This document shows, one piece after another, positions 33,270 to 41,852 of a stretch of 64,000 nucleotides of DNA. Origin of the DNA: Phorcysia thermohydrogeniphila. Its GTDB lineage: Bacteria > Aquificota > Aquificia > Desulfurobacteriales > Desulfurobacteriaceae. A model generated the notes under the pieces. The model was given only the letters and a program-made list of their open reading frames with translations, did no database searches and was not told the origin of the DNA. The stretch covers positions 1 through 64,000 of the forward strand of contig NZ_SMFV01000001.1 of NCBI RefSeq assembly GCF_004339575.1, in the 5' to 3' direction. The position numbers were made by a program, and so were the translations under genes. How positions within the stretch are numbered: position 1 is the stretch's first letter; every line of letters starts with the position of its first letter.

Positions 33270-34288
33270 AGAAGAAGGTAAAGGTTGAAGACGCTGTAGG
33301 GATGGTCCTCGTTCACGACATAACGGAGGTGGACTTAGACAGGAACTTTAAGGGAAGAGTTTTTAAGAAGGGGCACATAATTCGTCCTGAGGACGTTGAA
33401 AAGTTAAAGAGGCTTGGAAAGGACTACATATACGTTCTGGAGCTCTCTGAAGATGAGATTCACGAGAACGACGCTGCCGTAATGCTTGCAGAAGCCATTA
33501 TGGGGGAGAACACCTACAGGGACGAAGAGCCCGTTGAAGGGAAGATAAACATCTACTCCTCTGTCTTTGGCGTTGTGAAGATAGACGTTGAAAGACTTCT
33601 TAAAATCAACATGATAGGTGAACCTTCATGCCCGACGATTCACAATAACATGTACGTAAAGCCGGGAGATAAAATCGCTGCCGTTAGGATTATTTCACTG
33701 GTAGCTCCAAAAAAGCAGATAGAAGAAGCTGTAGAAATTGCCCGTGGGGGGATAATAAGGGTCGTTCCTTTCAAGGAGAAAACTGCAGGAATAATAATTA
33801 CCGGTAACGAGGTTTACTACGGAAGGATTAAGGATAAGTTCTACGAGCGTCTAAAGCCCAAGCTTGAGTTCTTTAAGTGTAGCGTAAAAGAAAAGGTTAT
33901 CCTCCCTGACGACAAGGAACTCATAAAGCAGAAGATTCTGGAGTTTGCCGATAAGTACGACGTTGTTGTTCTAACTGGTGGAACATCTGTTGACCCGGAT
34001 GACGTTACCTACTTGGCCGTAAAGGAAGCGGGAACTCAGAACTTTATAAGAGGCAACCCGATACAGCCCGGTAATATGCTCAGTATGGGGTGGCTAAATG
34101 GAAAGCCCATAATTGCCGTCCCGGCCGCAGCTCTCTTTTTCAAGGCAACCTCCTTTGACATCTGGCTTCCAAGGCTTTTAATAGGCGACGTAATTACAAG
34201 GGAAGAGGTCGCCATGAAGTCCCACGGAGGCCTGTGCCACAGCTGTCCTGTATGCGTATTCCCAATCTGTCCTTTCGGGAGACCGTGA
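33266..34288 (+). CDS. molybdopterin-binding (MoCF domain) protein with Cys-rich tail
   Basis: 340 aa. The MogA/MoeA-type molybdopterin-binding domain is clear ([33 protein letters not shown] and GNPIQPGNM), but the MoeA N-terminal domains are absent. An N-terminal part with [16 protein letters not shown] replaces them. The C-terminus ends in [16 protein letters not shown], giving four Cys that could bind iron or zinc. Members of this group often neighbour molybdoenzymes or moe genes; the exact role is not known. It overlaps moeA as TGATG. Confidence 0.82.
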   Translation: MKKKVKVEDAVGMVLVHDITEVDLDRNFKGRVFKKGHIIRPEDVEKLKRLGKDYIYVLELSEDEIHENDAAVMLAEAIMGENTYRDEEPVEGKINIYSSVFGVVKIDVERLLKINMIGEPSCPTIHNNMYVKPGDKIAAVRIISLVAPKKQIEEAVEIARGGIIRVVPFKEKTAGIIITGNEVYYGRIKDKFYERLKPKLEFFKCSVKEKVILPDDKELIKQKILEFADKYDVVVLTGGTSVDPDDVTYLAVKEAGTQNFIRGNPIQPGNMLSMGWLNGKPIIAVPAAALFFKATSFDIWLPRLLIGDVITREEVAMKSHGGLCHSCPVCVFPICPFGRP

Positions 34289-35484
34289 TGAAGGTGAAGA
34301 GGGAAGAGGCAAAAAGGATAATACTTGAAGCGTGCAAAGAGAAATCTTTTGAGGTTGTAACCTTAGATGGGGCTTACGGGAGGGTTCTTGCGGAGGACGT
34401 TTACTCTCCGGTTGATGTACCCGGCGAGGATAAGTCGGCCATTGACGGCTACGCCTTTAACGCAGACTCTGTAAAGGAGCTCCCGGCAAGACTAAAAATC
34501 GTCGGCGAGACGGCTGCCGGAGATACCGAAAAGAAGAGGGTTAACCTTGGAGAGGCCGTCTTTGTTATGACTGGTGGAGTGATTCCTGAAGGGGCAAACG
34601 CTGCTGTAAGGATTGAGGATGTTTCTGTAGAGGGGGATTACGTAGTTGTTGACTTCCCGGTTGAGCCCGGAACACTTGTAAACTTTAAGGGGAGTGAGAT
34701 AAAAAAGGGTGAAAAAGTTCTTGAAAGGGGAGAGCTCCTTGACTACCGCAAAGTTGGTCTCCTTGCAAATATCGGCATTTACCGGCTGAAAGTTTATCAG
34801 AAGCCAAAAGTTGCTGTGATTGCTACCGGAAATGAAGTCCTTGAGCCTTACGAGCCTTACAGGCCGGGAACTGTGAGGAATTCCAACTACTACATACTAA
34901 AGGGTCTCCTTGAAAAGGAAGGAGCTGAAGTCGTCTATATGGGAGTTGTTGGAGATAGCCTTGAAGAAATGAAGGAGCTCTTTGAAGAAGCTGTAAGTTC
35001 AGGAGATTTGGTTGTTACAACCGGGGGAGTTTCAAAGGGAAGGTACGACTTTGTCAGGGATGTTGTGGAGTCTTTAGGTTTTGACGTAAAGTTTTCAATG
35101 ACCAACATCCGTCCGGGGAGACCCTTGGTTTTTGCAGTTAGGGGGGAAAAGCTCTTCTTTGGGCTTCCGGGCTACCCGGCTGCCATGTTTGTTAACGCCT
35201 TAGAGTTCCTTGTACCCGCTGTTAGGAAGCTCTCCGGCAGGAAAGAAGTAGAGAACCACTACCTTGTTGCTGTTGCGGCTGAACCACTAAAATCAAGGAA
35301 AGGGAGGGTTGACTTTATTCGTGTAAACTTTCTCGTAGAGGAAGGAACTCTAAAGGTAAAGAGTGCCGGCAGTCAGCAGACCTCAAACTTAAGAACAATG
35401 GCAATGTGTGATGGGCTGGCTATTGTAGGGGAAGAGAGAGGAACTGTTCAGGTGGGGGAAGTTGTTGAAGTGTTTAAGATTTAA
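34288..35484 (+). CDS. moeA: molybdopterin molybdenumtransferase
   Basis: 398 aa from the ATG at 34288. All four MoeA domains are present: the start KREEAKRIILEACKEK, the substrate loop VPGEDKSAIDGYAF, GNEVLEPYEPYRPGTVRNSN in the central domain, TTGGVSKGRYDFV and GLPGYPAAMFVNALEF. It inserts molybdate into adenylylated molybdopterin. It is the last gene of the mod operon and would be repressed with it by the riboswitch. Confidence 0.95.
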   Translation: MKVKREEAKRIILEACKEKSFEVVTLDGAYGRVLAEDVYSPVDVPGEDKSAIDGYAFNADSVKELPARLKIVGETAAGDTEKKRVNLGEAVFVMTGGVIPEGANAAVRIEDVSVEGDYVVVDFPVEPGTLVNFKGSEIKKGEKVLERGELLDYRKVGLLANIGIYRLKVYQKPKVAVIATGNEVLEPYEPYRPGTVRNSNYYILKGLLEKEGAEVVYMGVVGDSLEEMKELFEEAVSSGDLVVTTGGVSKGRYDFVRDVVESLGFDVKFSMTNIRPGRPLVFAVRGEKLFFGLPGYPAAMFVNALEFLVPAVRKLSGRKEVENHYLVAVAAEPLKSRKGRVDFIRVNFLVEEGTLKVKSAGSQQTSNLRTMAMCDGLAIVGEERGTVQVGEVVEVFKI

Positions 35485-35513
35485 AGATAAGGAATTTTCT
35501 ATCTTTTAAAAAC

Positions 35514-35543
35514 TTGACAAACGAATTTTTATTATTGTAATAT
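35514..35543 (+). promoter_or_regulatory. cytochrome operon promoter
   Basis: A consensus TTGACA (35514-35519) is followed after 18 bp by TAATAT (35538-35543). An AT-rich inverted repeat, AAAGATA/TATCTTT, at about 35483-35507 lies just upstream and may end the mod transcript. The start would be near 35550, 27 bp before the barrel gene. Confidence 0.7.
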
Positions 35544-35576
35544 CCATACTGCAGCCTTAGTGAGAGAGGGACGAGC

Positions 35577-36818
35577 GTGGGGATAAGAGAAGGGTTACTG
35601 GCGCTGTCGCTGGGGGCGGGATTAGTAGCATCCCAGTCATTAGCTGCGGTAAAAATTCCCAGCTATGAGGGAGAGGTAGAAACGCAAATAGAGATTAGAG
35701 AAGATGTCCGTAGTGACGATTCCATCCCTTTTGATACCTACTTAAAGATTGACCTTAAGGATCTAAAAGGTAATTCTGACCTCTACTTCTACGGAAAGCT
35801 CTGGAAGGACTTTGGGTACGGTGGCACTTGGGAGGCTGACCTATATCAGCTCTACTTAGATGTTCCTCTCAATCAAGGTGCAAAGCTTACAGTTGGAAGA
35901 CAGTTTATATCAGAAGGTTTTGAAACTTTCGTATCTGATGCCTTAAAGTTTGAGCAAAAGTTAGAAAACGGTTTCAGGTATACCTTCTACATAGGTAAAC
36001 CGAGGTTCTTTGAGCCAAACACGCCCGACGGAGACGACTTTTTAGCCGGTTTTAAGTTTGACTACAAGGGCTTCTTCTTAGGGTTTCAACACTTAAGGAA
36101 CGATGGGAGGCTCGTAAAAAGTTCAGTTTCCTTTGGAAACTACAGCTACGTGAGCGAGGAGTTCTCATACTACACAAGGTTTGAAGTTGATACGGCTCAC
36201 GGGGAGCTCTTAGAGGCCAACTTAGGGCTTAATTACTTCCCTACGAGAAAGCTCCGCCTTACTACCAGCGTAGAGTACGTTGACCCAACCTATACCTATG
36301 GAGATGGACTTTACAGGGGAGAGCCGATTTTCTACCTCTTCTCGCCGCAAGGGAGGGAGCTCCGCTTTACACAGAGCCTTTACTACGACGTTACGGATGA
36401 GTGGCAGCTCTTTGAGTCCTACACGGCCGTTGACCTTCAGCGGGAAGGAAAGGACAACGGACACCTTTTAAAGGTAGGACTTATCAGGGACAGGTGGTTT
36501 GAGGAAGGTTTAAGGTGGTACGGAGCTTTCCTCTATCAAAATAGCTGGACGGGCATCCTAAGGGGAGTGGAGCTTGGTTTTACAAAGTGGTTCTGTGAGA
36601 AGTTTACCTTGAGGGGAACGGCTGACATAGCCCGTTACGATAAACTCATCTACGGTAAACAGTGGGCCAACGCCTTCTACCTTAGGGGAACTTATCAGGT
36701 GGGAGAGTTCTCAAACTTAGAGCTTGGTGTTGACCTTAGGAAAAATGAGGACTTTGAGAGGGATACCCGTTTAATCCTTAGGTACAATTACCTCTTCTGG
36801 AGTGGAGATAGGAAATGA
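35577..36818 (+). CDS. outer-membrane beta-barrel (porin-like) protein
   Basis: 413 aa from a GTG at 35577. A signal peptide ends near SQSLAAV. The rest is a long run of amphipathic, aromatic-rich strands with tight turns (DLYFYGKLWKDF, YTFYIGKPRFF, LILRYNYLFWSG), ending in a short C-terminal strand, typical of an outer-membrane barrel. It heads an operon of multiheme cytochromes, so a role like the porin of porin-cytochrome electron conduits is plausible. No closer family was recognised. It overlaps the next gene by 4 bp. Confidence 0.75.
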   Translation: MGIREGLLALSLGAGLVASQSLAAVKIPSYEGEVETQIEIREDVRSDDSIPFDTYLKIDLKDLKGNSDLYFYGKLWKDFGYGGTWEADLYQLYLDVPLNQGAKLTVGRQFISEGFETFVSDALKFEQKLENGFRYTFYIGKPRFFEPNTPDGDDFLAGFKFDYKGFFLGFQHLRNDGRLVKSSVSFGNYSYVSEEFSYYTRFEVDTAHGELLEANLGLNYFPTRKLRLTTSVEYVDPTYTYGDGLYRGEPIFYLFSPQGRELRFTQSLYYDVTDEWQLFESYTAVDLQREGKDNGHLLKVGLIRDRWFEEGLRWYGAFLYQNSWTGILRGVELGFTKWFCEKFTLRGTADIARYDKLIYGKQWANAFYLRGTYQVGEFSNLELGVDLRKNEDFERDTRLILRYNYLFWSGDRK

Positions 36819-37423
36819 GAAGTTTTGTTTTCGGCCTTTTAAGTCTGTTTTTGGCTGTTTCCCTCTTTTCCTGCGGAAAAGAGGGGAAGGTTGACTACAA
36901 GAGGGAGCTTGGGGCTGTAGCAAAGTTCCACCACAGGGACCATAAAGCCTTCATTGACGAGCACGGCTGTATTCCTTGCCACAAGATGAACGTTGAGATG
37001 AAGTGGGCCGATATAGAGGCTGCCGAAAAGGGTTCAAAGAAGCTCATAATGCCGTCAAAAGTTACCTGTCACTACTGCCACAACAACCCTGAAAAGACCC
37101 CGGCTCCAAACGCTCCGACAAAGTGCTACATCTGCCACTTTAACATGAAGGAGATAGAGCCGGCAGACCACAAAACCGGAAACTGGTTGAAAGACCACAG
37201 GTTTGCCTACTACGGCGAACCTAAAAGGTGCGACGAGTGCCACAGGCAGAGGTTCTGTATAGACTGTCACTCTCGCCGTGACGTGATAAAGCACAAGGTT
37301 CACCCAAGGAACTATGAATACACCCACAGCATAGAGGCAGCGGCCGACCCTGCCAAGTGTAGCAGGTGTCACCGCGTAGGTTTCTGTATGGAATGTCACA
37401 CAAAGGGGACTTGGGCAAGATGA
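36815..37423 (+). CDS. heptaheme c-type cytochrome, probable lipoprotein
   Basis: 202 aa. The N-terminal signal ends in LFSC, a lipobox, so the mature protein is probably membrane-anchored in the periplasm. Seven CXXCH motifs are visible: CIPCH, CHYCH, CYICH, CDECH, CIDCH, CSRCH and CMECH. Numerous extra His (HHRDHK, HRFAYYGE, HSIEAA) can be distal haem ligands. It starts as ATGA over the barrel gene's stop and may pass electrons between inner-membrane and outer-membrane partners. Confidence 0.88.
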   Translation: MRSFVFGLLSLFLAVSLFSCGKEGKVDYKRELGAVAKFHHRDHKAFIDEHGCIPCHKMNVEMKWADIEAAEKGSKKLIMPSKVTCHYCHNNPEKTPAPNAPTKCYICHFNMKEIEPADHKTGNWLKDHRFAYYGEPKRCDECHRQRFCIDCHSRRDVIKHKVHPRNYEYTHSIEAAADPAKCSRCHRVGFCMECHTKGTWAR

Positions 37424-38289
37424 GGAAGGGAATAGTTTTAGTTGGATTCTTGGTCTTTACAGCTGGAGAGGTTCTTGCTGCTACCTGTGGAGGAAAAGGT
37501 TATACGGGAACGGAGAATACTTACTGTCTAAGGTGTCACTCTGGGTGCCCTACCCTTCACGTTGTCAGCGAGGTGAAGGTTAAAGAAACAGAGTGCCTGA
37601 GGGTGCCTTCTGATTTCCCCCTTAAAGACGGCAGGATGGTCTGCACGACGTGCCACGATATGACTTCTAAAGGAAAGGACTTTTTAAGGGCTAAGAAGAG
37701 GCTTTTAAAGAGGTTTGACTTCTGTTTCCAGTGTCACAATCCAGACTGCTACAGGCAGTTTAATCCCCATAAGACCATAGCTTCTGAGCTAACTTGGGAA
37801 GAAAAGAAAAAGGCGTGCATTTATTGTCACGGAGTAGGAGCAACCTTAGACGCTTACAAGGCCTGTGTTGGCTGTCATACTAAAACTCCCCACGTAGGAG
37901 CTCCAGAACACCTCTTTGCCTCTAAGGAAAAGGTCAGGAAGCTCGTAGAAGGAAAAGAGGGAGTTTTAAATATAACCTCTATGAAGGAACTTAAGCCGAA
38001 GGTAGATGAAAGCGTTTTAAGAGAGAGGAAACCGAAGGTTATTTTAGTAAACGGAAAAATAGAGTGTATTACCTGCCACAATCCCCACCCGCAGATAGCT
38101 TTTGCAGCTCCACCTATGGATAGAGAGTGGGCGGAAGTTGCTAAGAGAGACCTTGATTACAGGCTTAAGAAAATGAAAGAGAAGCTTGAAGGCTTTGAGC
38201 TTAAGACAGAAGAAGTTGAGCTAATGAGTAGGGAGCTTACGGGAGGTAAGCTCTGTCAGGTCTGTCATTCCATTAACTCGCTGAAGTAG
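37420..38289 (+). CDS. heptaheme c-type cytochrome, periplasmic
   Basis: 289 aa from the ATG at 37420, overlapping the previous stop. A signal peptide ends at GEVLAAT. Seven CXXCH motifs are visible: CLRCH, CTTCH, CFQCH, CIYCH, CVGCH, CITCH and CQVCH. A haem-free stretch of about 80 residues (roughly 165-225) separates the fifth and sixth haem. The function is inferred only as periplasmic electron transfer. It lies 10 bp from the next cytochrome gene. Confidence 0.88.
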   Translation: MRKGIVLVGFLVFTAGEVLAATCGGKGYTGTENTYCLRCHSGCPTLHVVSEVKVKETECLRVPSDFPLKDGRMVCTTCHDMTSKGKDFLRAKKRLLKRFDFCFQCHNPDCYRQFNPHKTIASELTWEEKKKACIYCHGVGATLDAYKACVGCHTKTPHVGAPEHLFASKEKVRKLVEGKEGVLNITSMKELKPKVDESVLRERKPKVILVNGKIECITCHNPHPQIAFAAPPMDREWAEVAKRDLDYRLKKMKEKLEGFELKTEEVELMSRELTGGKLCQVCHSINSLK

Positions 38290-38299
38290 GGGGTAAAGA

Positions 38300-39394
38300 G
38301 TGAGAGCCTTGGTTCTTGGAGTAGTAGGAGCTCTGGCGCTTTCAGGGACGGCCTTGGGAGTTGGTATAAGCGATGATGGGTGTTTAAAGTGCCATAGGCT
38401 AAGGGGTTTATCTGTTGTAGATAGCAACAATAGGATAAAGGACTGCAGTATTAACGGAGCTCTCTACGCCCACTCCATCCACAGGAACGTGGGGTGTAGC
38501 GAGTGTCACGACAAGATAGAGCAGTATCCCCACAGGCCGGAAAACACGCAGGCCAACTGTGCAAACAAGTGTCACGTGGCCGACCCTTCAACGAAGAAGC
38601 CATTTTCCCACGAGAGAATCTTTGAAACTTGGAAAGAAAGCGTTCACGGGAAAAACTACGAGAAAGCTCCAGAGCTCTACCCAAGCTGTAGTTACTGCCA
38701 CGCTAACGAGCTCCTTGTGGACGTAGAAAAGTTTGAAGCTCTCAAAGGAAGCTTTAGCAGGTGCTCCCTGTGTCACGAGAATAAGGACTGGCTCAAGGAC
38801 AGGCTCTCCCACGTTGCAAGCAGGGAGCCCATTCCTCTCATAAAGAACGGCTTTGTCCACCAGTTTGTTAAGACAAGGCGAGACGGCTGGGAAATTGTGG
38901 AGCTCTGCGCAAGCTGTCACGAAGACAGAGAAAAGATGGAAAAGGCCTTAAAAGTTGAAGGGATAGAGGACGAGTTTGAAAAGGAAAGAGTTCTTACGGC
39001 CGTTGAGTCATACAAGGTAACCATGCACTCAAAGATGCTCTACCTTGATAGGGAGGATAACAGAGCTCCCGACTGCTTAGACTGCCATACCAACAAGGAT
39101 GGCAACTTCCACGACATATTCCACAAAGATGACCCCCGCTCTTCAATAAACGTGAAAAACATAGAGCTAACCTGTGGAAGGTCCACAGAGTGCCATCCTT
39201 TAGCTCCTATAAAAGACATGAAAAACTTTGCCACTACGAAATGGGTTCACATGCATCCTATTCCTGATTCTTTAGGTCAGAAAATAGTGAAAATCATAGA
39301 AGAGTTTATGTTCTGGCTCACGACGGGAACGCTCCTCTTTGCTGTGACGATTGTAGGACTTGACCTTCTTAAAAACTTGAGGAGGAAACACTAA
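38300..39394 (+). CDS. multiheme cytochrome c with C-terminal membrane anchor (up to eight haems)
   Basis: 364 aa from a GTG. There are six canonical sites (CLKCH, CSECH, CSYCH, CSLCH, CASCH and CLDCH) plus two expanded sites, CANKCH (CX3CH) and CGRSTECH (CX5CH), that may also bind haem. A C-terminal helix (about 332-356) anchors it to the inner membrane, ending KNLRRKH. With the cytochrome b gene that follows (overlap TAATG) it resembles the CbcA-CbcB type quinol-oxidising bc module of metal-reducing bacteria. This is an inference from architecture. Confidence 0.8.
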   Translation: MRALVLGVVGALALSGTALGVGISDDGCLKCHRLRGLSVVDSNNRIKDCSINGALYAHSIHRNVGCSECHDKIEQYPHRPENTQANCANKCHVADPSTKKPFSHERIFETWKESVHGKNYEKAPELYPSCSYCHANELLVDVEKFEALKGSFSRCSLCHENKDWLKDRLSHVASREPIPLIKNGFVHQFVKTRRDGWEIVELCASCHEDREKMEKALKVEGIEDEFEKERVLTAVESYKVTMHSKMLYLDREDNRAPDCLDCHTNKDGNFHDIFHKDDPRSSINVKNIELTCGRSTECHPLAPIKDMKNFATTKWVHMHPIPDSLGQKIVKIIEEFMFWLTTGTLLFAVTIVGLDLLKNLRRKH

Positions 39395-40326
39395 TGGGAC
39401 TCTGGGAGGCCTTCAAGAAGAGGTTTAGGATTAGACCCGAGCAGGACAAGCTTTTGATAGTTGACGGCGAAAAGATAATGATACAGAAGTTCACCCTCTT
39501 TCAAAGGCTCTTGCACGTGGGAATGTTTTCAACCTTCATATGGCAGATACTCTCAGGTTATCCCCTAAAGTTCTACAACACAGAGTGGGCCCAAGTAATG
39601 ATAAAGCTGCTCGGTGGCATTCCGGGCGAGATGACCATTCACAGGATATCTGGATTCATAATGTTCTCTGACTTTATGCTTACCGTCCTTTACATAATAC
39701 TCATACTGATAGCCAACTGGGACTTAGCCAAGAAGGATTTCTTTGGTTACTTCAAGATTGTTCCGGGACCGACGGATATTACGTTCGTTCACTACATCAA
39801 GTACCTCTTAGGACTTAGGAAAGTTCCTCCGGACTGGGACGAGTACATCTGGGTTGACAAGTTTGACTTCTGGGGTGTTGGATGGGGTATGTTTGCAATC
39901 GGTATTACCGGTTGGATGCTGTGGCTTCCTGAGGTCTTTACCGGTTACCTTGGACTACCTCCTGAAACTATTCAAATTGCCTACCTCATGCACTCAGACG
40001 AGGCAGTCTTGGCCCTTGGATGGATTGCCCTTGTCCACATGTACATCGTTCACTACGGACCTAACAAATTCCCTATGGACTGGATATGGCTCTCTGGAAC
40101 GGCTTCAGAAATTGAGTGGATAGAGGAGAGGCCGAGAAGTTACAGGAGAATAATAAAGGCCGTAGCAGAGAACGAACCCCACCTCCTTGAAAAGTACCCG
40201 TTCTTAAAGGAGCGCTACGAGTTTGTCCTTGAAGTGGAGAAACTGCCCGAGGAGGAGATGATAAAGAGGATGCACGAGTACGCTCACCATCTCCTTGAAA
40301 AGGAAGTTGAAGGGAGGACTGCGTAA
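39394..40326 (+). CDS. cytochrome b subunit (formate dehydrogenase gamma/CbcB-like)
   Basis: 310 aa with about four membrane helices and His pairs positioned for two b haems: FQRLLHVGMFS, TIHRISGFIMF, IAYLMHSDEAVLAL and LVHMYIVHYGPNKFPMDW. The last stretch matches the HMYxVHxGPxxFP signature of this cytochrome b group. It should oxidise menaquinol and hand electrons to the adjacent membrane-anchored multiheme cytochrome. A long charged C-terminal tail faces the cytoplasm. Confidence 0.85.
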   Translation: MGLWEAFKKRFRIRPEQDKLLIVDGEKIMIQKFTLFQRLLHVGMFSTFIWQILSGYPLKFYNTEWAQVMIKLLGGIPGEMTIHRISGFIMFSDFMLTVLYIILILIANWDLAKKDFFGYFKIVPGPTDITFVHYIKYLLGLRKVPPDWDEYIWVDKFDFWGVGWGMFAIGITGWMLWLPEVFTGYLGLPPETIQIAYLMHSDEAVLALGWIALVHMYIVHYGPNKFPMDWIWLSGTASEIEWIEERPRSYRRIIKAVAENEPHLLEKYPFLKERYEFVLEVEKLPEEEMIKRMHEYAHHLLEKEVEGRTA

Positions 40327-41039
40327 TGAAGAAGTTTCTGGTGCTTGCGTTTCTAATAACGGGCGGTGTAGCCGTAGCAGGCAGTAACCCACTCCTAACA
40401 GCTCCAGCTACAGACTCAAAGAAGTGGGAAGAAAAGTTGAAAGAGTTTGAAAGGCCAGAACTTCCAAAGGAAGAAGGCTATCCCAAGCCTTTCCACTCTC
40501 CAAACAGCTATGAGTACGCTTTAAATGACGTTTGTTCTGCTTGTCACACCTTTGCTGCCCACAAAAAGGACGAAAAGTACGCACCCTTTTACAACGCCCA
40601 TGGAACTTTCTTGAGCTGCAATACCTGCCACTTCGTTAAAGAGGGCGTAACCTACAGGTGGGGAGAGATTGAAGGTGGCAAGGTTGTCCTTAAAGAAAGT
40701 GGAGACTTCTATGGCTTAGAGTACGTTCGCTTAGGAAACAGAGTGGTTCTTTCAGGCGAGGATAGTAAGGCAAAAATCCTTCCGGTTCTAAACGGAGAGC
40801 CTGTAGAGCTCCCTCTTAAAGGCAATGAAGGACTCTTGGACGATCCTGCTGCTGTTGCGAGGATGCACAACGCCTTAACAGAGCCCTTAAAGTGTGACGA
40901 CTGCCACAGGGAGAGCGGAAGGCTTGACTTTAGAGCTCTCGGCTTTAGCGAGGAAAGGGTAAGGGACCTTGAACACAACGAAGTCCTTGAAGGACTTAAA
41001 AAGTACGAAACCCTCCACTTTCCAAAATTCATCTGGTAG
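40326..41039 (+). CDS. triheme c-type cytochrome
   Basis: 237 aa with a signal peptide ending at VAVAGS. Three CXXCH motifs are visible: CSACH, CNTCH and CDDCH. A beta-rich, haem-free region of about 80 residues lies between the second and third. It probably belongs to the same electron path as the neighbouring cytochromes. The stop of the cytochrome b gene overlaps its ATG. Confidence 0.82.
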   Translation: MKKFLVLAFLITGGVAVAGSNPLLTAPATDSKKWEEKLKEFERPELPKEEGYPKPFHSPNSYEYALNDVCSACHTFAAHKKDEKYAPFYNAHGTFLSCNTCHFVKEGVTYRWGEIEGGKVVLKESGDFYGLEYVRLGNRVVLSGEDSKAKILPVLNGEPVELPLKGNEGLLDDPAAVARMHNALTEPLKCDDCHRESGRLDFRALGFSEERVRDLEHNEVLEGLKKYETLHFPKFIW

Positions 41040-41051
41040 AGGTAGAGGAAG

Positions 41052-41852
41052 ATGAGACTTCTCTTGGCCGTGCTCCTTTCACTGCTTTCTTTAGCCGGAG
41101 CTCTTGCAGAGGAGATAAAGGGAGACTGGAAGTTCCCTTCCGATATAGCCGTTGACGGCGAGAAGCTCTTTGTGGTTGACGGACTCAACGACCGCATAGC
41201 CGTTTACGACCTTTACGGTGAGCACATCGGGGACATAAAAGTAAAAGCTCCCTTTGGAATTTACGCTGAGAAAGGGCTCCTCTACGTTACGAGCCAGAAG
41301 GGCAAGCTCTACGTAATGGACGAGTATGGAAATGTTGAGAAGGAGCTTGAGCTTGAAGGAAGGCCGATAGACGTTGTTAGGTTTGGCGACAAGCTCTTCG
41401 TAACGAACGGAGAGACCAACACAATTGACGTTTACAGCTTGGACGGGGAACTCTTAGAGAGAATTGGAGGAAAAGGTTCTGCGCCGGGACAGTTTGTGGG
41501 GGTCTTCCTTGCTGACAGGTCAAAGGACCTCCTCTTTGTTGTGGACTCCATCAACGCAAGGATTCAGGAGTTTAACTTTAACGGGAAGCTTATAGACTCT
41601 TTTGGAAACTTTGGCGTTGAAGAAGGGAAACTCTTTAGACCTAAGGGGGTTGCCTACTGTAACGGAGTAGTTGTTGTCTCTGACTGCATTACGGGAGTTG
41701 TTCAGACCTTTAACCTTCATGGAGGTTTCTTGGACGTCGTTGCTGAAGACCTTTACTACCCGACTGCTTTAGCCTGTAGTGGAGATGAACTTTTCGTCCT
41801 TGAACCGTTGAAGGGGAAAGTTTCCATATTCAGGATTCAAGGGGTAAGGTAA
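41052..41852 (+). CDS. secreted NHL-repeat beta-propeller protein
   Basis: 266 aa with a signal peptide (LLSLAGALAEE). Six-fold repeats of the type FPSDIAVDGEKLFVVDGLNDRI / DVYSLDGELLERIGG form a beta-propeller. NHL or WD-type propellers are frequent in outer-surface electron-transfer operons, where they may scaffold cytochromes. The start has AGGTAGAGGAAG upstream, and the stop overlaps the 24-haem gene (TAATG). Confidence 0.85.
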   Translation: MRLLLAVLLSLLSLAGALAEEIKGDWKFPSDIAVDGEKLFVVDGLNDRIAVYDLYGEHIGDIKVKAPFGIYAEKGLLYVTSQKGKLYVMDEYGNVEKELELEGRPIDVVRFGDKLFVTNGETNTIDVYSLDGELLERIGGKGSAPGQFVGVFLADRSKDLLFVVDSINARIQEFNFNGKLIDSFGNFGVEEGKLFRPKGVAYCNGVVVVSDCITGVVQTFNLHGGFLDVVAEDLYYPTALACSGDELFVLEPLKGKVSIFRIQGVR

